Shown: positions 1 to 8,493 of the stretch, one piece after another | How positions within the stretch are numbered: the first letter of the stretch is position 1 | How the letters are laid out: each line of letters starts with the position of its first letter | Source of the DNA: Lewinellaceae bacterium | GTDB taxonomy: Bacteria; Bacteroidota; Bacteroidia; Chitinophagales; Saprospiraceae | Length of the DNA stretch: 41,381 nt | Reading direction: 5' to 3' | Assembly (NCBI GenBank): GCA_029976695.1 | Contig: JARQTN010000182.1 | Span: 1 to 41,381, forward strand | Translations under genes and position numbers: made by a program | The notes under the pieces: generated by a model | Seen by the model: the letters and a program-made list of their open reading frames with translations, nothing else | Told to the model about the DNA's origin: nothing | Databases searched by the model: none

Positions 1-1597
1 AGTTCTGGTCAACCGAGATCTGGACCAGGTCATTACATGCCAGTGATGTCAGTACAGGTCCGCTGTATTCATTCACGGCCACATCGAATGAACATGAGGC
101 AACAACATTGCCATCAAAATCAGTACCCTCCCAGGTGACAGTTGTCACACCTGCAGGGAAAGCAGAACCGGATTCCAGTCCCGAAACCAATGCAAACTCA
201 ACCCCGACGCACGCACCTGTATCCTGTACAGCGTAACTCACGACCGCATCGCACTCGCCCGCACCAAGGTTCACAACGATATCATCCGGGCAAACGAGCC
301 CGCATTCACCAGAAGCAATTGGGGCACCGTATTCATCAATAAAGCGTGCACTAACACCGGAAATGACAGTCTCCACAAGGTTTCCTGCCGCATCAATCTC
401 ATGCACACCACCTCCGTTTGTCACCAAAAAGTTTCCGTTTCCAAGCTCATAAACACCACGCAAACCAGTCAGAGGTGGAGCGATCGTCTGAACAAGGTTA
501 TAACCGGGATCATAGATGTATACGACATCATCGGTAAACTCTGCGATTGCAATATTTCCGTTTGCAAGCTCATTTACCTGTTCAGAAAACGGAAAATCAT
601 CCGGGTTCACGAGAGAGGCTACAAAATTCCCCATATCGTCATATATCAGGACCTCATCTGAATTGATACTTGGCACAACATATTGATTATTCGTTTGCCA
701 GTATTCGACATCAAACGGGCCGCCCAGTCCTCCGGTTCCGCTTGGGATGAAATCGCCCAGGTAATTTCCTGCGGCATCAAATTCCACAATGGCATCCTGC
801 GTGGGCGATGTAAAGCCATCATTACTCACCAGCAAGGTTCCATTCGGAGACCATTCAATCCCCCTGATATTATTCAGGATATCCGTATTGACCACACCAT
901 CTGGAGCGAAAATATTTTGGTATGCCCCATTTTCGTCATAACGCTGAACAACATCATCCAACTGGTCAGAAAGATAAATATCACCAATACCTGTCCTGTC
1001 CGGGGTGGCATTGATCGGTGTACTCAGGTTATCGGGATCCGCAGGCACAAAATCTGCATTGATCAAGTCACCAGTCACGCGGTCAAACGCCATGACACGG
1101 TCATTACTTGACTCAGGAATGAGGATCACAGCATCCGGACCTGGCAGCTGGTTGTTTGGTATCCAGCGGCTTTGACCCTTGTTTTTCTCACCAGTAATCA
1201 CGCCAAACCCGTAGTTCTTGATCGCATTGTTGAGATCGAATGTGCTTTCTACAAAATTGTAAAATGCAGTAAAACCACCACTTCTGGGCTTTTGGAAGTT
1301 GGTGATCACAGTGTACACAACATGTCCATTTTCAACCCCTTTTGCTTCGATCAGGGCTTGTCCAGGGATCTGTATCGTATACGGAAGGCCCTGAATCACG
1401 GCCAGCGCCCTGGCATTTTTCACATGGGATGCATCCCTTTCCGAGGCCACCTCTAGGTAACCAAATGTTACAGAAGGCATGTCAGCAGGAAATGTTAATG
1501 AAGTCGGTATGGAAGCTGTCTGCCCAATTAAAGTTGGCAATGCCAGCAATACCATACCCAAAGACAACAAATAGGTAGTAATCGTTCGCTTATTCAT
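1..1597 (-). CDS. Secreted beta-propeller / HYR-domain protein (3' part outside window)
   Basis: An uninterrupted minus-strand frame runs from the ATG at 1597 to the left edge, at least 532 codons without a stop. The N-terminus MNKRTITTYLLSLGMVLLAL is a signal peptide with a likely cut after the following PTLIGQ. Residues about 140-410 hold repeated propeller-like segments of the type seen in NHL/SMP-30 proteins, such as GIEWSPNGTLLVSNDG, EVLIYDDMGNFV and YELGNGNFLVTNGGGVHEID. From about residue 420 the pattern CPDDIVVNLGAGECDAVVSY, followed by FPAGVTTVTWEGTDFDGN and ASCSF, is a HYR domain. Proteins of this type in Bacteroidota are usually exported, often by the type IX system, and end in a sorting domain, but that end is not in the window. 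The ligand or role is unknown. A weak candidate -7 box TATATTTA lies at 1674-1681 on the minus strand. Confidence 0.85.
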   Translation of the reverse strand, partial: MNKRTITTYLLSLGMVLLALPTLIGQTASIPTSLTFPADMPSVTFGYLEVASERDASHVKNARALAVIQGLPYTIQIPGQALIEAKGVENGHVVYTVITNFQKPRSGGFTAFYNFVESTFDLNNAIKNYGFGVITGEKNKGQSRWIPNNQLPGPDAVILIPESSNDRVMAFDRVTGDLINADFVPADPDNLSTPINATPDRTGIGDIYLSDQLDDVVQRYDENGAYQNIFAPDGVVNTDILNNIRGIEWSPNGTLLVSNDGFTSPTQDAIVEFDAAGNYLGDFIPSGTGGLGGPFDVEYWQTNNQYVVPSINSDEVLIYDDMGNFVASLVNPDDFPFSEQVNELANGNIAIAEFTDDVVYIYDPGYNLVQTIAPPLTGLRGVYELGNGNFLVTNGGGVHEIDAAGNLVETVISGVSARFIDEYGAPIASGECGLVCPDDIVVNLGAGECDAVVSYAVQDTGACVGVEFALVSGLESGSAFPAGVTTVTWEGTDFDGNVVASCSFDVAVNEYSGPVLTSLACNDLVQISVDQN

Positions 1598-2063
1598 GAG
1601 ATTGTTTTTGGTGATAAATGTTTCGTCTTATTCAATCCCGGCAATGGAATGGGGAGATTCCAAAACCGAAGTGTAAATATAGCGCAAATCGGCACAAAAA
1701 TAAATTTTTAATATATATGATTACCTTTAATATAAGTTTTTTGTCATATGTCTCATTTGCTCGACATTCCAAAGCCACGAAAATGCAATTTTGGAATTTC
1801 TTCCCGCTATTTTAATATACGAAATACCAAAAATTCGTCTCCAAAGACACAATTCGTCAAATGAGCACCAAAATCCATACCAATCCTTCTTCGCATGCCT
1901 TCAACAGGCCGTGGAACCGGCTCTTTTATGCGTTTATCCGCATATTCATTTGATCGCTTGTTCTGCACCAGAACAACCGAATACGCGAATAACTGCATAT
2001 ATGAATCACCGAATGAATTCACAATAGCTCGGTTTTCGTGTGCTCAAGAAAAGGATCACTTAA
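1598..2063. other. Intergenic region, 466 bp, no gene recognised
   Basis: This stretch separates the starts of the left-edge protein from the end of lysA. The half next to the left-edge gene is AT-rich and probably holds its promoter. Short overlapping reading frames exist on both strands, the longest being 71 codons at 1807-2022 on the minus strand, but none resembles a known protein or has a signal peptide. No tRNA-like cloverleaf, strong terminator or direct repeat was seen by eye. Only small inverted repeats occur, for example ATGCG/CGCAT around 1928-1943. Confidence 0.5.
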
Positions 2064-3275
2064 TCAAATGCCTGCGTCCACCTCTGTTGCAAGCATGTCT
2101 TGAAGGGTTTCGCGCCTGCGGATGAGGTAGTCTTTTCCGTCCTTCACAAGGATTTCCGCTGGCCGTACCCTGGAGTTATAATTGCTCGCCATCATGTAAC
2201 AATAGGCACCGGCATTATAAAACGCAAGGATGTCGCCCGGATGGATCTCTGCTACTTCCTGGTTGGATGAAAAGGTATCCGTTTCGCACAAATAGCCGAC
2301 AATATGGTACTGGTCCTTCTCCGCCCCCGGCCGGCTGAGGTTTTCAATCCTGTGGTATGCGCCATAATACATCGGCCTGATGAGGTGGTTGAATCCGGAA
2401 TTGACATAGGCAATGCTCCGTTTCCTGAAATGCTTTACCGTCGTGGCCTGCGTTAAAAAGACACCCGCCTGGCCGACGAGAAACTTGCCCGGCTCCATGA
2501 TGAGCTGCATGGGCTGGTGGTGCGTTTCCTGGAACCGGATAAAACGCTCCGTCACCATGCGCCCCAGTTCATGCATGTCTGTTTCATGATCTCCAGGTTT
2601 GTAGGCGACCTTGTACCCGCCTCCAAAATTGATATATCTCAGGTCTTTCCTGAATTCATGCGCTTTCTGGAGCAGAAACTCGAATGCTTCAAAATACTTT
2701 TCAACCGTGGAAATATCGGAACCGACATGGATATGCACACCCACAACTTTCACATCAAGACGCCTTACGTAATCAGCGATGACTTCTGTTTCGCGTACGT
2801 TCAGTCCGAACTTGCTGTCCTCGTCACCGACCTGGAGCTGATGGTGTCCGCCTGCCCTGATCGCCGGGTTAAAGCGGAGGATCACTTCAGCACCAGGCTT
2901 GTTTTTCGCAATAAACTCGAGCATGTCCAGGTTATCCACATGCAGCCCGATCCCGTGCTCGATGGCAAACAGGTACTCTTCACGTTCCGCACCGCTGGGT
3001 GTGAAGTTGACATCCGCCGGATCCACGCCGCTGCTCAATGCAATTTGCATTTCCTCGATCGAGACTGTATCAAAACCGCATCCAGTGCTGTTTACCAATT
3101 TCAATACATTCCGGTTTGTCAGCGCCTTCATGGCAAAATGAACACGAAATTCAGGGATTGGAAACCAGGATTTCAGCTTGTGGATTTGTCCCAGGATCGC
3201 ATTGCCATCATAGATATATAATGGTGTCCCATACTTTTCCGCGTATCCGAGCAAATGGCTGGCATCAAGATTCAT
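2064..3275 (-). CDS. lysA: Diaminopimelate decarboxylase
   Basis: This is a PLP-dependent fold-III enzyme that decarboxylates meso-2,6-diaminopimelate to L-lysine, the last step of lysine synthesis. The 403-residue product is close to the usual family length. It opens with the typical YGTPLYIYD segment and carries the PLP lysine at about residue 50 in HFAMKALTNRNVL. Other family signatures are HVGSDI, the glycine-rich NFGGGYK phosphate-binding region, EPGKFLVGQAG, the CETDTF cysteine region and GAYCYMMASNYNSR near the end. An upstream in-frame ATG at 3428 would overlap the carboxypeptidase gene by more than 130 bases and add residues foreign to the family, so the ATG at 3275 is chosen. It follows the carboxypeptidase stop by 14 bases, so the two are probably one transcript. 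No convincing ribosome binding site precedes it, as is common in Bacteroidota. Confidence 0.93.
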   Translation of the reverse strand: MNLDASHLLGYAEKYGTPLYIYDGNAILGQIHKLKSWFPIPEFRVHFAMKALTNRNVLKLVNSTGCGFDTVSIEEMQIALSSGVDPADVNFTPSGAEREEYLFAIEHGIGLHVDNLDMLEFIAKNKPGAEVILRFNPAIRAGGHHQLQVGDEDSKFGLNVRETEVIADYVRRLDVKVVGVHIHVGSDISTVEKYFEAFEFLLQKAHEFRKDLRYINFGGGYKVAYKPGDHETDMHELGRMVTERFIRFQETHHQPMQLIMEPGKFLVGQAGVFLTQATTVKHFRKRSIAYVNSGFNHLIRPMYYGAYHRIENLSRPGAEKDQYHIVGYLCETDTFSSNQEVAEIHPGDILAFYNAGAYCYMMASNYNSRVRPAEILVKDGKDYLIRRRETLQDMLATEVDAGI

Positions 3276-3289
3276 GTGTATTGGGTTGT

Positions 3290-4603
3290 TTAAAAGGAGT
3301 CGCGAATATACTCCAAAATCCGCTGCATTTTCACCTTGACCGCATGCGAACTGCCGGGGTAATTGTTGTGCATGAATGAAAAGATCAGGAACCGTCCCTT
3401 GCGGGTATACAGGTATCCACTGAGGCAATGCTTGTTTCGAAGCGTCCCGGTTTTCGCATACACATAAGGTCGGTCAGCAGCATACCAGTTCCGGATCGTC
3501 CCGGAACCGCCTCCTTCAGCGAACACATCCCGGATCCATTGTTGAGATTTCTTTTCAGCTAAACGCTCCAACACCCATACGATCGTTCTCGGGGTGAACA
3601 TGTTGTACCTGGACAATCCCGAGCCGTCGTACCAGAACAATTCGTCCGGGGCATCAGTGAACAAATGCTCCTTGGCATAGTCGATCATGGTATCCGTTTG
3701 CATATATCCGAGGTGGTGATGTGCTGATGCCAGCATCAACTGTTCCGCGATGAAGTTATCACTGTGCTGCATTAGCTGGCGGTATACCGTATCCAGGGGA
3801 AGGAAGTATGCCGGACGAAATGAGGCAGGTCCAGATTCGTAGGAAGGGTTGACTTCAGTGCCAAGTGTATCGGCAAGCAGCTGGCTGGCCTCATAATCAG
3901 AATATGAAAATGGGATCTGCCGCGATACCGTATCCTGGAGCCTGTCAGGATCGTAGGAAAATGAGTTCGTAAACTCATCCCTGTAGAGCGCAGGCAGCTC
4001 GGGATCAGAATGCCGTGTGAAAAAACGGGCATACCAACCTGGTAACACAGAAACGGAATCCCCTTGTTTTTTGAACCAGACCAGGTTTCCGTACACGGGC
4101 AGGGCGGACTTTTCTGCCTGGTATCCGTAGGGGTAATCATTCCAGGCCCAGCCGTCTCCAAACCGCTTGTCGCGGAAATGCGCACTCACCAGCCTGACTT
4201 CCTTTGTTGTATCAATCAATGCAGATAGAGGATGCTGATATGCCCTGAATTCAGGGTGCAGGAAAGCAGGATTGCCCGTCCCCCTGACAAATACCTGATC
4301 CGTGGTTGCACCAATTTCAAGGGCAGGCAGGGAATCCGGAAGGAGGGAAACCGCAGTATACAGGGTAAAGATCTTCGTGTTGCTCGCGGGTACAAAATAT
4401 TTATCTGCATTTATTTGATAAATCATGTGATGTGCCACAGGGTCATACAGTGCAAAACCGGTATACTGGTCATGCATCAGGCCTGTTTCAGCCAGTTCTT
4501 TCCGGATTTGTTTATTTCCCTGATCGGGGATCATGATCCGCCTTGAACATCCCGCGACAAGCAGGATCGAGACGCAAAAAGAAATGAGAAGTGGATCACG
4601 CAT
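3290..4603 (-). CDS. dacB: D-alanyl-D-alanine carboxypeptidase/endopeptidase, PBP4 (S13) family lipoprotein
   Basis: PBP4-family enzymes trim the terminal D-Ala or cut cross-links of peptidoglycan stem peptides in the periplasm. The three active-site motifs of penicillin-interacting serine hydrolases are present in order: SxxK in VPASNTKIF at about residue 74, SxN in HSDNFIAEQ, and KTG in YAKTGTLRNK near the C-terminus. The N-terminus is a lipoprotein signal ending in LLVAGC, so the enzyme is probably membrane-anchored. The ATG at 4603 gives a compact lipoprotein signal and is preferred. An in-frame ATG at 4636 would add 11 residues and cannot be excluded. The protein of about 437 residues is near the normal S13 length. 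It lies directly upstream of lysA on the same strand and is divergent from a dipeptide epimerase, a neighbourhood that fits murein peptide metabolism. Confidence 0.9.
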   Translation of the reverse strand: MRDPLLISFCVSILLVAGCSRRIMIPDQGNKQIRKELAETGLMHDQYTGFALYDPVAHHMIYQINADKYFVPASNTKIFTLYTAVSLLPDSLPALEIGATTDQVFVRGTGNPAFLHPEFRAYQHPLSALIDTTKEVRLVSAHFRDKRFGDGWAWNDYPYGYQAEKSALPVYGNLVWFKKQGDSVSVLPGWYARFFTRHSDPELPALYRDEFTNSFSYDPDRLQDTVSRQIPFSYSDYEASQLLADTLGTEVNPSYESGPASFRPAYFLPLDTVYRQLMQHSDNFIAEQLMLASAHHHLGYMQTDTMIDYAKEHLFTDAPDELFWYDGSGLSRYNMFTPRTIVWVLERLAEKKSQQWIRDVFAEGGGSGTIRNWYAADRPYVYAKTGTLRNKHCLSGYLYTRKGRFLIFSFMHNNYPGSSHAVKVKMQRILEYIRDSF

Positions 4604-4666
4604 AAGCGGGCCGCATTTTTTTGTGGTTGCCTCCATGAAATTATCGATAAATGTCCATATTGCAGG

Positions 4667-5707
4667 ATGGCATCACCAAAAATCCGCTTCCGCCTGGAGC
4701 CTTACAGGGTGGACCTGTTCAAGCCGTTCCGGATATCGAGGGATGTGTATGACCACAAACTGGGCATGCGGGTATTCCTGGAAGCCGGGCCGCACACCGG
4801 AATCGGGGAAACCCAGGAGCACGTTTTTTATGGTGTCAGACAAGCCGGCCTCAAACAAAAACTGCTGGACCTGAAACCACTGATTGAATCTCAGGACCTC
4901 GTCCATCCGGCATCCATGTATGCTATCATGACTGATGCAATCGGCGATCACCCCTTTGTACTGGCCGCTGTGGATATGGCTTACTGGGACCTGTATGCAA
5001 GGGTGCATCACAAACCAACACGAGAACTCCTTGATCTGCCCAGGGTTCCCGAGCGAAAGCAATATTCTACCTGGACCATCACGATCGATACAGAGGACGC
5101 AATGGTCGGAGAGACAAAAAAACACAACTACAAGGTATTCAAGGTTAAACTGGGCACAGAAAACGATATGCGCATCATGGAGCTCCTCCTCTCGGAGACA
5201 GATGCCGATTTCTATGTCGATGCCAATTGCGGTTGGAGCCTGGATAAAGCAATTGAATTCACCCGGGCTTTCAGGGGAACGCGCCTCAGGATGATTGAGC
5301 AGCCCCTCCAAACTTCCCGGATCCGGGACATGCAATCCCTGAAAGATCAAACCGACATCCCGCTGATCGCAGATGAGAGCTTCATTCACCTTGAAGATCT
5401 CGAAGCTTGCCAGCCCGGTTTCGATGGCGTCAATATCAAGTTGCTGAAATGCGGTGGATTAACCCCCGCAATAAAAATCATCAGGAAAGCAATGGAGATG
5501 GAGATGGACCTCATGGTTGGCTGCATGACGGAATCCAGTATCGGGATCAGTGCGGCCATGCAAATTGTGCCCTGGATGAAATATGCAGATGTGGACAGCT
5601 TCATGTTTATCCGGAACGACCCGGCCACAGGTTGCCACGTGGCTACAGATGGTGAAATCACGCTGCCCGGAGGAAATGGAAATGGGTATCAATATTTACT
5701 GGAGTGA
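4667..5707 (+). CDS. Dipeptide epimerase (L-Ala-D/L-Glu epimerase type), enolase superfamily
   Basis: This 346-residue protein belongs to the muconate-lactonizing subgroup of the enolase superfamily. L-Ala-D/L-Glu epimerases convert the murein-derived dipeptide so that ordinary peptidases can hydrolyse it. The KxK catalytic element is visible in FKVKLG near residue 158. The three Mg2+ ligands appear in VDANCGW, IEQPL and ADES, and the second catalytic lysine in NIKLLKCGG. The C-terminal GCMTESSIG and the DVD of YADVDSF match the region that binds the dipeptide amino group in this family. It is cytoplasmic, with no signal peptide. Its start lies 63 bases from the divergent carboxypeptidase start, which supports a shared role in peptidoglycan peptide recycling. 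Specificity for another dipeptide is possible because the family includes many such variants. Confidence 0.85.
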   Translation: MASPKIRFRLEPYRVDLFKPFRISRDVYDHKLGMRVFLEAGPHTGIGETQEHVFYGVRQAGLKQKLLDLKPLIESQDLVHPASMYAIMTDAIGDHPFVLAAVDMAYWDLYARVHHKPTRELLDLPRVPERKQYSTWTITIDTEDAMVGETKKHNYKVFKVKLGTENDMRIMELLLSETDADFYVDANCGWSLDKAIEFTRAFRGTRLRMIEQPLQTSRIRDMQSLKDQTDIPLIADESFIHLEDLEACQPGFDGVNIKLLKCGGLTPAIKIIRKAMEMEMDLMVGCMTESSIGISAAMQIVPWMKYADVDSFMFIRNDPATGCHVATDGEITLPGGNGNGYQYLLE

Positions 5708-5764
5708 GCATACCGGGGTAAACTTTCTCAGTCAGGCTTGAGTTTATATAGAAAATTGCATGAT

Positions 5765-6547
5765 ATGGACTTTCAAAAAGATGTGATTGAAAAAAGCAGG
5801 GACGTACCTGTACTCGTTGATTTCTGGGCCCCCTGGTGTGGCCCGTGCAGGGTCCTGGGGCCCGTGCTCGATGAGCTGGCTGATGAGGCAAACGGGAAAT
5901 GGGAGTTGGTCAAACTCAATACGGAAGAGCACCCGGACATCGCCCGGCAGTATCATATCATGAGTATCCCGAACGTAAAGTTATTTTCCGGGGGTGAAGT
6001 TGTGGGCGAATTCATGGGCGCGATACCTAAAACGCAGGTCCAGAAGTTCCTCGCAGACAACATCCCGAGTGAAGCTGATAAAAGTGTCCAGGAAATCATG
6101 GAAAACACAGCACTGCCGCTGAAGGAGAAAGCCCGTCAGCTGGAAGCGGTCCTGGATGTATACCCCGGTGAAAAGTCTGTAGAACTGGCCATTGCACTGC
6201 ACACCGCCTTTGACAATCCGGGCCGGGCTGCAGACCTGGTGTCCGATATCAAAATGAGCAACCCGGCGCATGCGACGGCTGTCATGATCAGGGATATTGC
6301 TGAATTTATGTCCCTTGAAGTAGAAGGCGGCAGTCCGTTTGAGGATGATATCAAGACAGCCCAGGAAAACCTGCGCACGGAGGACTGGGAACCGGGCGTC
6401 AAGACCCTGATCAACCTGACATCCATTGATAAGAGCTACAGGAATGATCTTCCAAGAAGGGCCACGATAGCCCTCTTTAATTTCCTCGGGCCCCAACATC
6501 CGGTGACTAAAAAATTCCGGAAGATGTTCGATATGGTGCTCTGGTAG
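5765..6547 (+). CDS. Thioredoxin with C-terminal TPR-like extension (CnoX/YbbN-like)
   Basis: Residues 1-105 are a thioredoxin domain with FWAPWCGPCR, so both redox cysteines are present, and the cis-proline region SIPNVKLF. Residues about 115-260 form a helical extension containing QEIMENTALPLKEKARQLEA and ATIALFNFLG, in keeping with the TPR part of CnoX/YbbN proteins. Those proteins protect clients from oxidative damage and hand them to chaperones. Unlike E. coli CnoX, the intact CGPC suggests real disulfide reductase activity (inference). The ATG at 5765 is chosen because thioredoxins usually start just before the FxxxVIEKS element. A TTG at 5738 would add nine residues. The gene starts 57 bases after the epimerase and may be co-transcribed. 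It ends nine bases from the convergent methyltransferase. Confidence 0.88.
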   Translation: MDFQKDVIEKSRDVPVLVDFWAPWCGPCRVLGPVLDELADEANGKWELVKLNTEEHPDIARQYHIMSIPNVKLFSGGEVVGEFMGAIPKTQVQKFLADNIPSEADKSVQEIMENTALPLKEKARQLEAVLDVYPGEKSVELAIALHTAFDNPGRAADLVSDIKMSNPAHATAVMIRDIAEFMSLEVEGGSPFEDDIKTAQENLRTEDWEPGVKTLINLTSIDKSYRNDLPRRATIALFNFLGPQHPVTKKFRKMFDMVLW

Positions 6548-6556
6548 GACCGGTCG

Positions 6557-7225
6557 TCAGACTTCTTCCTTTCGGCCCACATACCTCAGCACATGAGCCG
6601 GGCCGACATGGTATTTGCCTTCATCAAGCGTTGTATGGAAGTCTCTCAGGTAGACCTCCCTGAGCGCGGCGAATTCTTCGCGTACGATATCAGGTGTGTA
6701 GAGCAACTCTTCTTTTGACGGTCCTCCGGATATCGCCTGGTATGCCAGTTGTGTTTTGGTAAAAACCTCCATGACCAGTGCACCCCCATTCTTCAATCCC
6801 CTGACAAGTTCGGGATACACCTGTTTCCGCCATTCCGGTTTCAAATGCACGTAACAAAGAAATACGATATCGTATTTTCCGGTCTCCGGGCTGAATTCCA
6901 GGACATCCCTCACCTGGTAGTCGATCTCGACACCTGCCAGGGAAGCCTGCTTCATCGCCGATTGTTGCGCTACTTCGCTGTAGTCGAATGCTTCCACTTC
7001 CCACCCCAAACGGGCGGCATAAACCGCATTCCTTCCCTGCCCCTCGCAGGGAAAAAGGATCCTGCCAGGCTCCCTGCCTTCAAGGTATTCCCTGACAAAT
7101 TCATTTGGCTTTTCACCGTAAGCCAGGCCTTCTTCAGCATACCGCTGGTCCCAGAATTCTTTCAATTTGAATTGTCGTTTATCATGTGATGTAATGAATT
7201 TTCTTCGGTATCTCGTTCCCCGCAC
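6557..7225 (-). CDS. Class I SAM-dependent methyltransferase (TehB/thiopurine-type)
   Basis: The 222-residue protein has a Rossmann-type SAM fold. FWDQRYAEEGLAYGEKPNEF is typical of the N-terminus of TehB/thiopurine S-methyltransferase relatives, and ILFPCEGQGRNAVYAARLG is the SAM-binding motif I. An acidic VEAFDYS segment follows, and DIVFLCYVHL is motif IV. Related enzymes methylate tellurite, halides, thiols or small toxic compounds, and the substrate here cannot be told from sequence. The first 15-20 residues (MRGTRYRRKF...) are unlike the family, so translation may start later, for example at the TTG for Leu22. The gene follows the epimerase gene after 90 bases on the same strand and may be read through from that operon, though no functional link is evident. 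Confidence 0.8.
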   Translation of the reverse strand: MRGTRYRRKFITSHDKRQFKLKEFWDQRYAEEGLAYGEKPNEFVREYLEGREPGRILFPCEGQGRNAVYAARLGWEVEAFDYSEVAQQSAMKQASLAGVEIDYQVRDVLEFSPETGKYDIVFLCYVHLKPEWRKQVYPELVRGLKNGGALVMEVFTKTQLAYQAISGGPSKEELLYTPDIVREEFAALREVYLRDFHTTLDEGKYHVGPAHVLRYVGRKEEV

Positions 7226-7315
7226 ATTCGTGATCCTCTGCTGATAAACAGATTTCCGGCCCTGGTGTTGATACCCGACACATCCAATTCTCCCGTCCCT
7301 CCCGGCAAATCCGAT

Positions 7316-8491
7316 TCAATGTATGAGTTGCTCAAGGGCACGGGCACACTGGAAGAGCGCCCTGGGCACGTGAAAGCATCCTTTCCATTTTCCCCCTTTC
7401 AGGTGAAGCAGTACTTCCCCCTGCCGGTTCAGATAACCAAACCACTCACCATGGTTCGGGTCCGGGAAATGCTGCCAGGTATAATCATGCAGTTTCTCAA
7501 ACCAGATGGCACATTCCGGCTCCCCAGTGAATGCATACCCCTTCAGCAATGCCACCAATGCTTCGAGGTGGACCCACCAGAGTTTCTGGTCCCATTCCAG
7601 CTGCTGTGGCGGGTATCCCCTTGCATCCATGAAATAGTAGATCCCGCCATACTTCTCGTCCCAACCATAGGTCAGCATATTCAACATCGTTTGAACGGCC
7701 CATTCCATAAGGGATTCATCATCCTTCCGGGCGGCCAGGTCCATGATAAACCAGGTCGCTTCGATCGCATGACCCGGATTCAGGAGACGCCCTTCAAAAG
7801 AGTTTACAAATTTCCCGTCCGGCGCTACATGCTCAAAGAGGAGGCCCTTGCCGGGATCATAGAAATCCCCACTGATTTCCCGGATACACTCCTCGATCGT
7901 TTCTTCCACAAGCTCACCGGGCAGGGCATCCTCGATCTCAAGCACCAGGTTGCACAGGATCATAGGCAGGGCGAAACTCTTCAGGGGACGTGTGCCGGGT
8001 ACGGCTTTCTCATAGATCCCTTTTGGATTACCCCTCCGTTCCGTGATGCGTTGGAATGTGACCGCCGCGATCTCACGTTGCTTCTCACTGCCAGTGGCCC
8101 GGGCAAGCTGCCCGAATGCCATCGCTGCAAAACAGTCAGAGAAGATATTGTACGGTTGTAAAAGCGGGCGCCCATCCCGGGTCAGGGAGAAGTACCAGTC
8201 CCCTTTTTCATCCCGTCCGTGTGCCTCCAGAAACCTGGCGCCATGCAGGGCAAAATCAAGCCAGTTCGGATTGCACTCCAGCTGGTTGTACAGCATTGAA
8301 AAGGTCCAGACCTGGCGCGCCTGCAGCCAGACGAACTTGTCCGTATCGTAGACCTCTCCATCGGAAAGCAGGCAGGAGAAATAGCCTCCATGTGCCTCAT
8401 CCATCGAATGGCGCAGCCAGAAAGGGATGACATTCTCAGTTAGTTCCCTGTAGTAGCGTTTTGCAAGAAAAGAAAAATCCATAGTCGCCAA
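7316..8491 (-). CDS. N-acylglucosamine 2-epimerase (renin-binding-protein type, AGE family)
   Basis: AGE-family (alpha/alpha)6-barrel enzymes epimerise sugars at C2. This 391-residue protein has the landmarks of the GlcNAc/ManNAc branch rather than of the cellobiose branch: FVWLQARQVWTFSMLYN near residue 53, RPLLQPYNIFSDCFAAMA, RPLKSFALPMIL, LLNPGHAIEATWF, LEWDQKLWWVHLEALVAL and GEWFGYLNRQGEV followed by GCFHVPRAL. The likely reaction is interconversion of ManNAc and GlcNAc in the cytoplasm, since no signal peptide is present. It starts two bases after the DUF4434 stop and is the third gene of the operon headed by the symporter. Its position next to NagB suggests that it funnels amino sugar to glucosamine-6-phosphate. 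Mannobiose 2-epimerase activity is a less likely alternative. A second in-frame ATG lies at 8482. Confidence 0.85.
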   Translation of the reverse strand: MATMDFSFLAKRYYRELTENVIPFWLRHSMDEAHGGYFSCLLSDGEVYDTDKFVWLQARQVWTFSMLYNQLECNPNWLDFALHGARFLEAHGRDEKGDWYFSLTRDGRPLLQPYNIFSDCFAAMAFGQLARATGSEKQREIAAVTFQRITERRGNPKGIYEKAVPGTRPLKSFALPMILCNLVLEIEDALPGELVEETIEECIREISGDFYDPGKGLLFEHVAPDGKFVNSFEGRLLNPGHAIEATWFIMDLAARKDDESLMEWAVQTMLNMLTYGWDEKYGGIYYFMDARGYPPQQLEWDQKLWWVHLEALVALLKGYAFTGEPECAIWFEKLHDYTWQHFPDPNHGEWFGYLNRQGEVLLHLKGGKWKGCFHVPRALFQCARALEQLIH

Positions 8492-8493
8492 TA

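Noticed and set aside
1807-2022. 71-codon minus-strand reading frame in the gap before lysA
   Set aside because: No recognisable family, no signal peptide, and overlapping open frames on the other strand. It looks like chance in a low-constraint intergenic region.
2517-3221. Long plus-strand frame opposite lysA (234 codons), with similar long frames opposite asnA, gdhA and nagB
   Set aside because: These are antisense shadows of strongly biased coding sequences. They lack family motifs and start signals.
3276-3428. N-terminal extension of lysA to the ATG at 3428
   Set aside because: The extra 51 residues overlap the carboxypeptidase gene and do not resemble diaminopimelate decarboxylases. 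The ATG at 3275 opens at the family start.
7316-8491. The AGE-family enzyme as a cellobiose or mannobiose 2-epimerase working with the GH130
   Set aside because: Tempting because such pairs exist, but the motifs (FVWLQARQVW, LLNPGHAIEATW, GEWFGYLNRQGEV) are those of the GlcNAc 2-epimerase branch.
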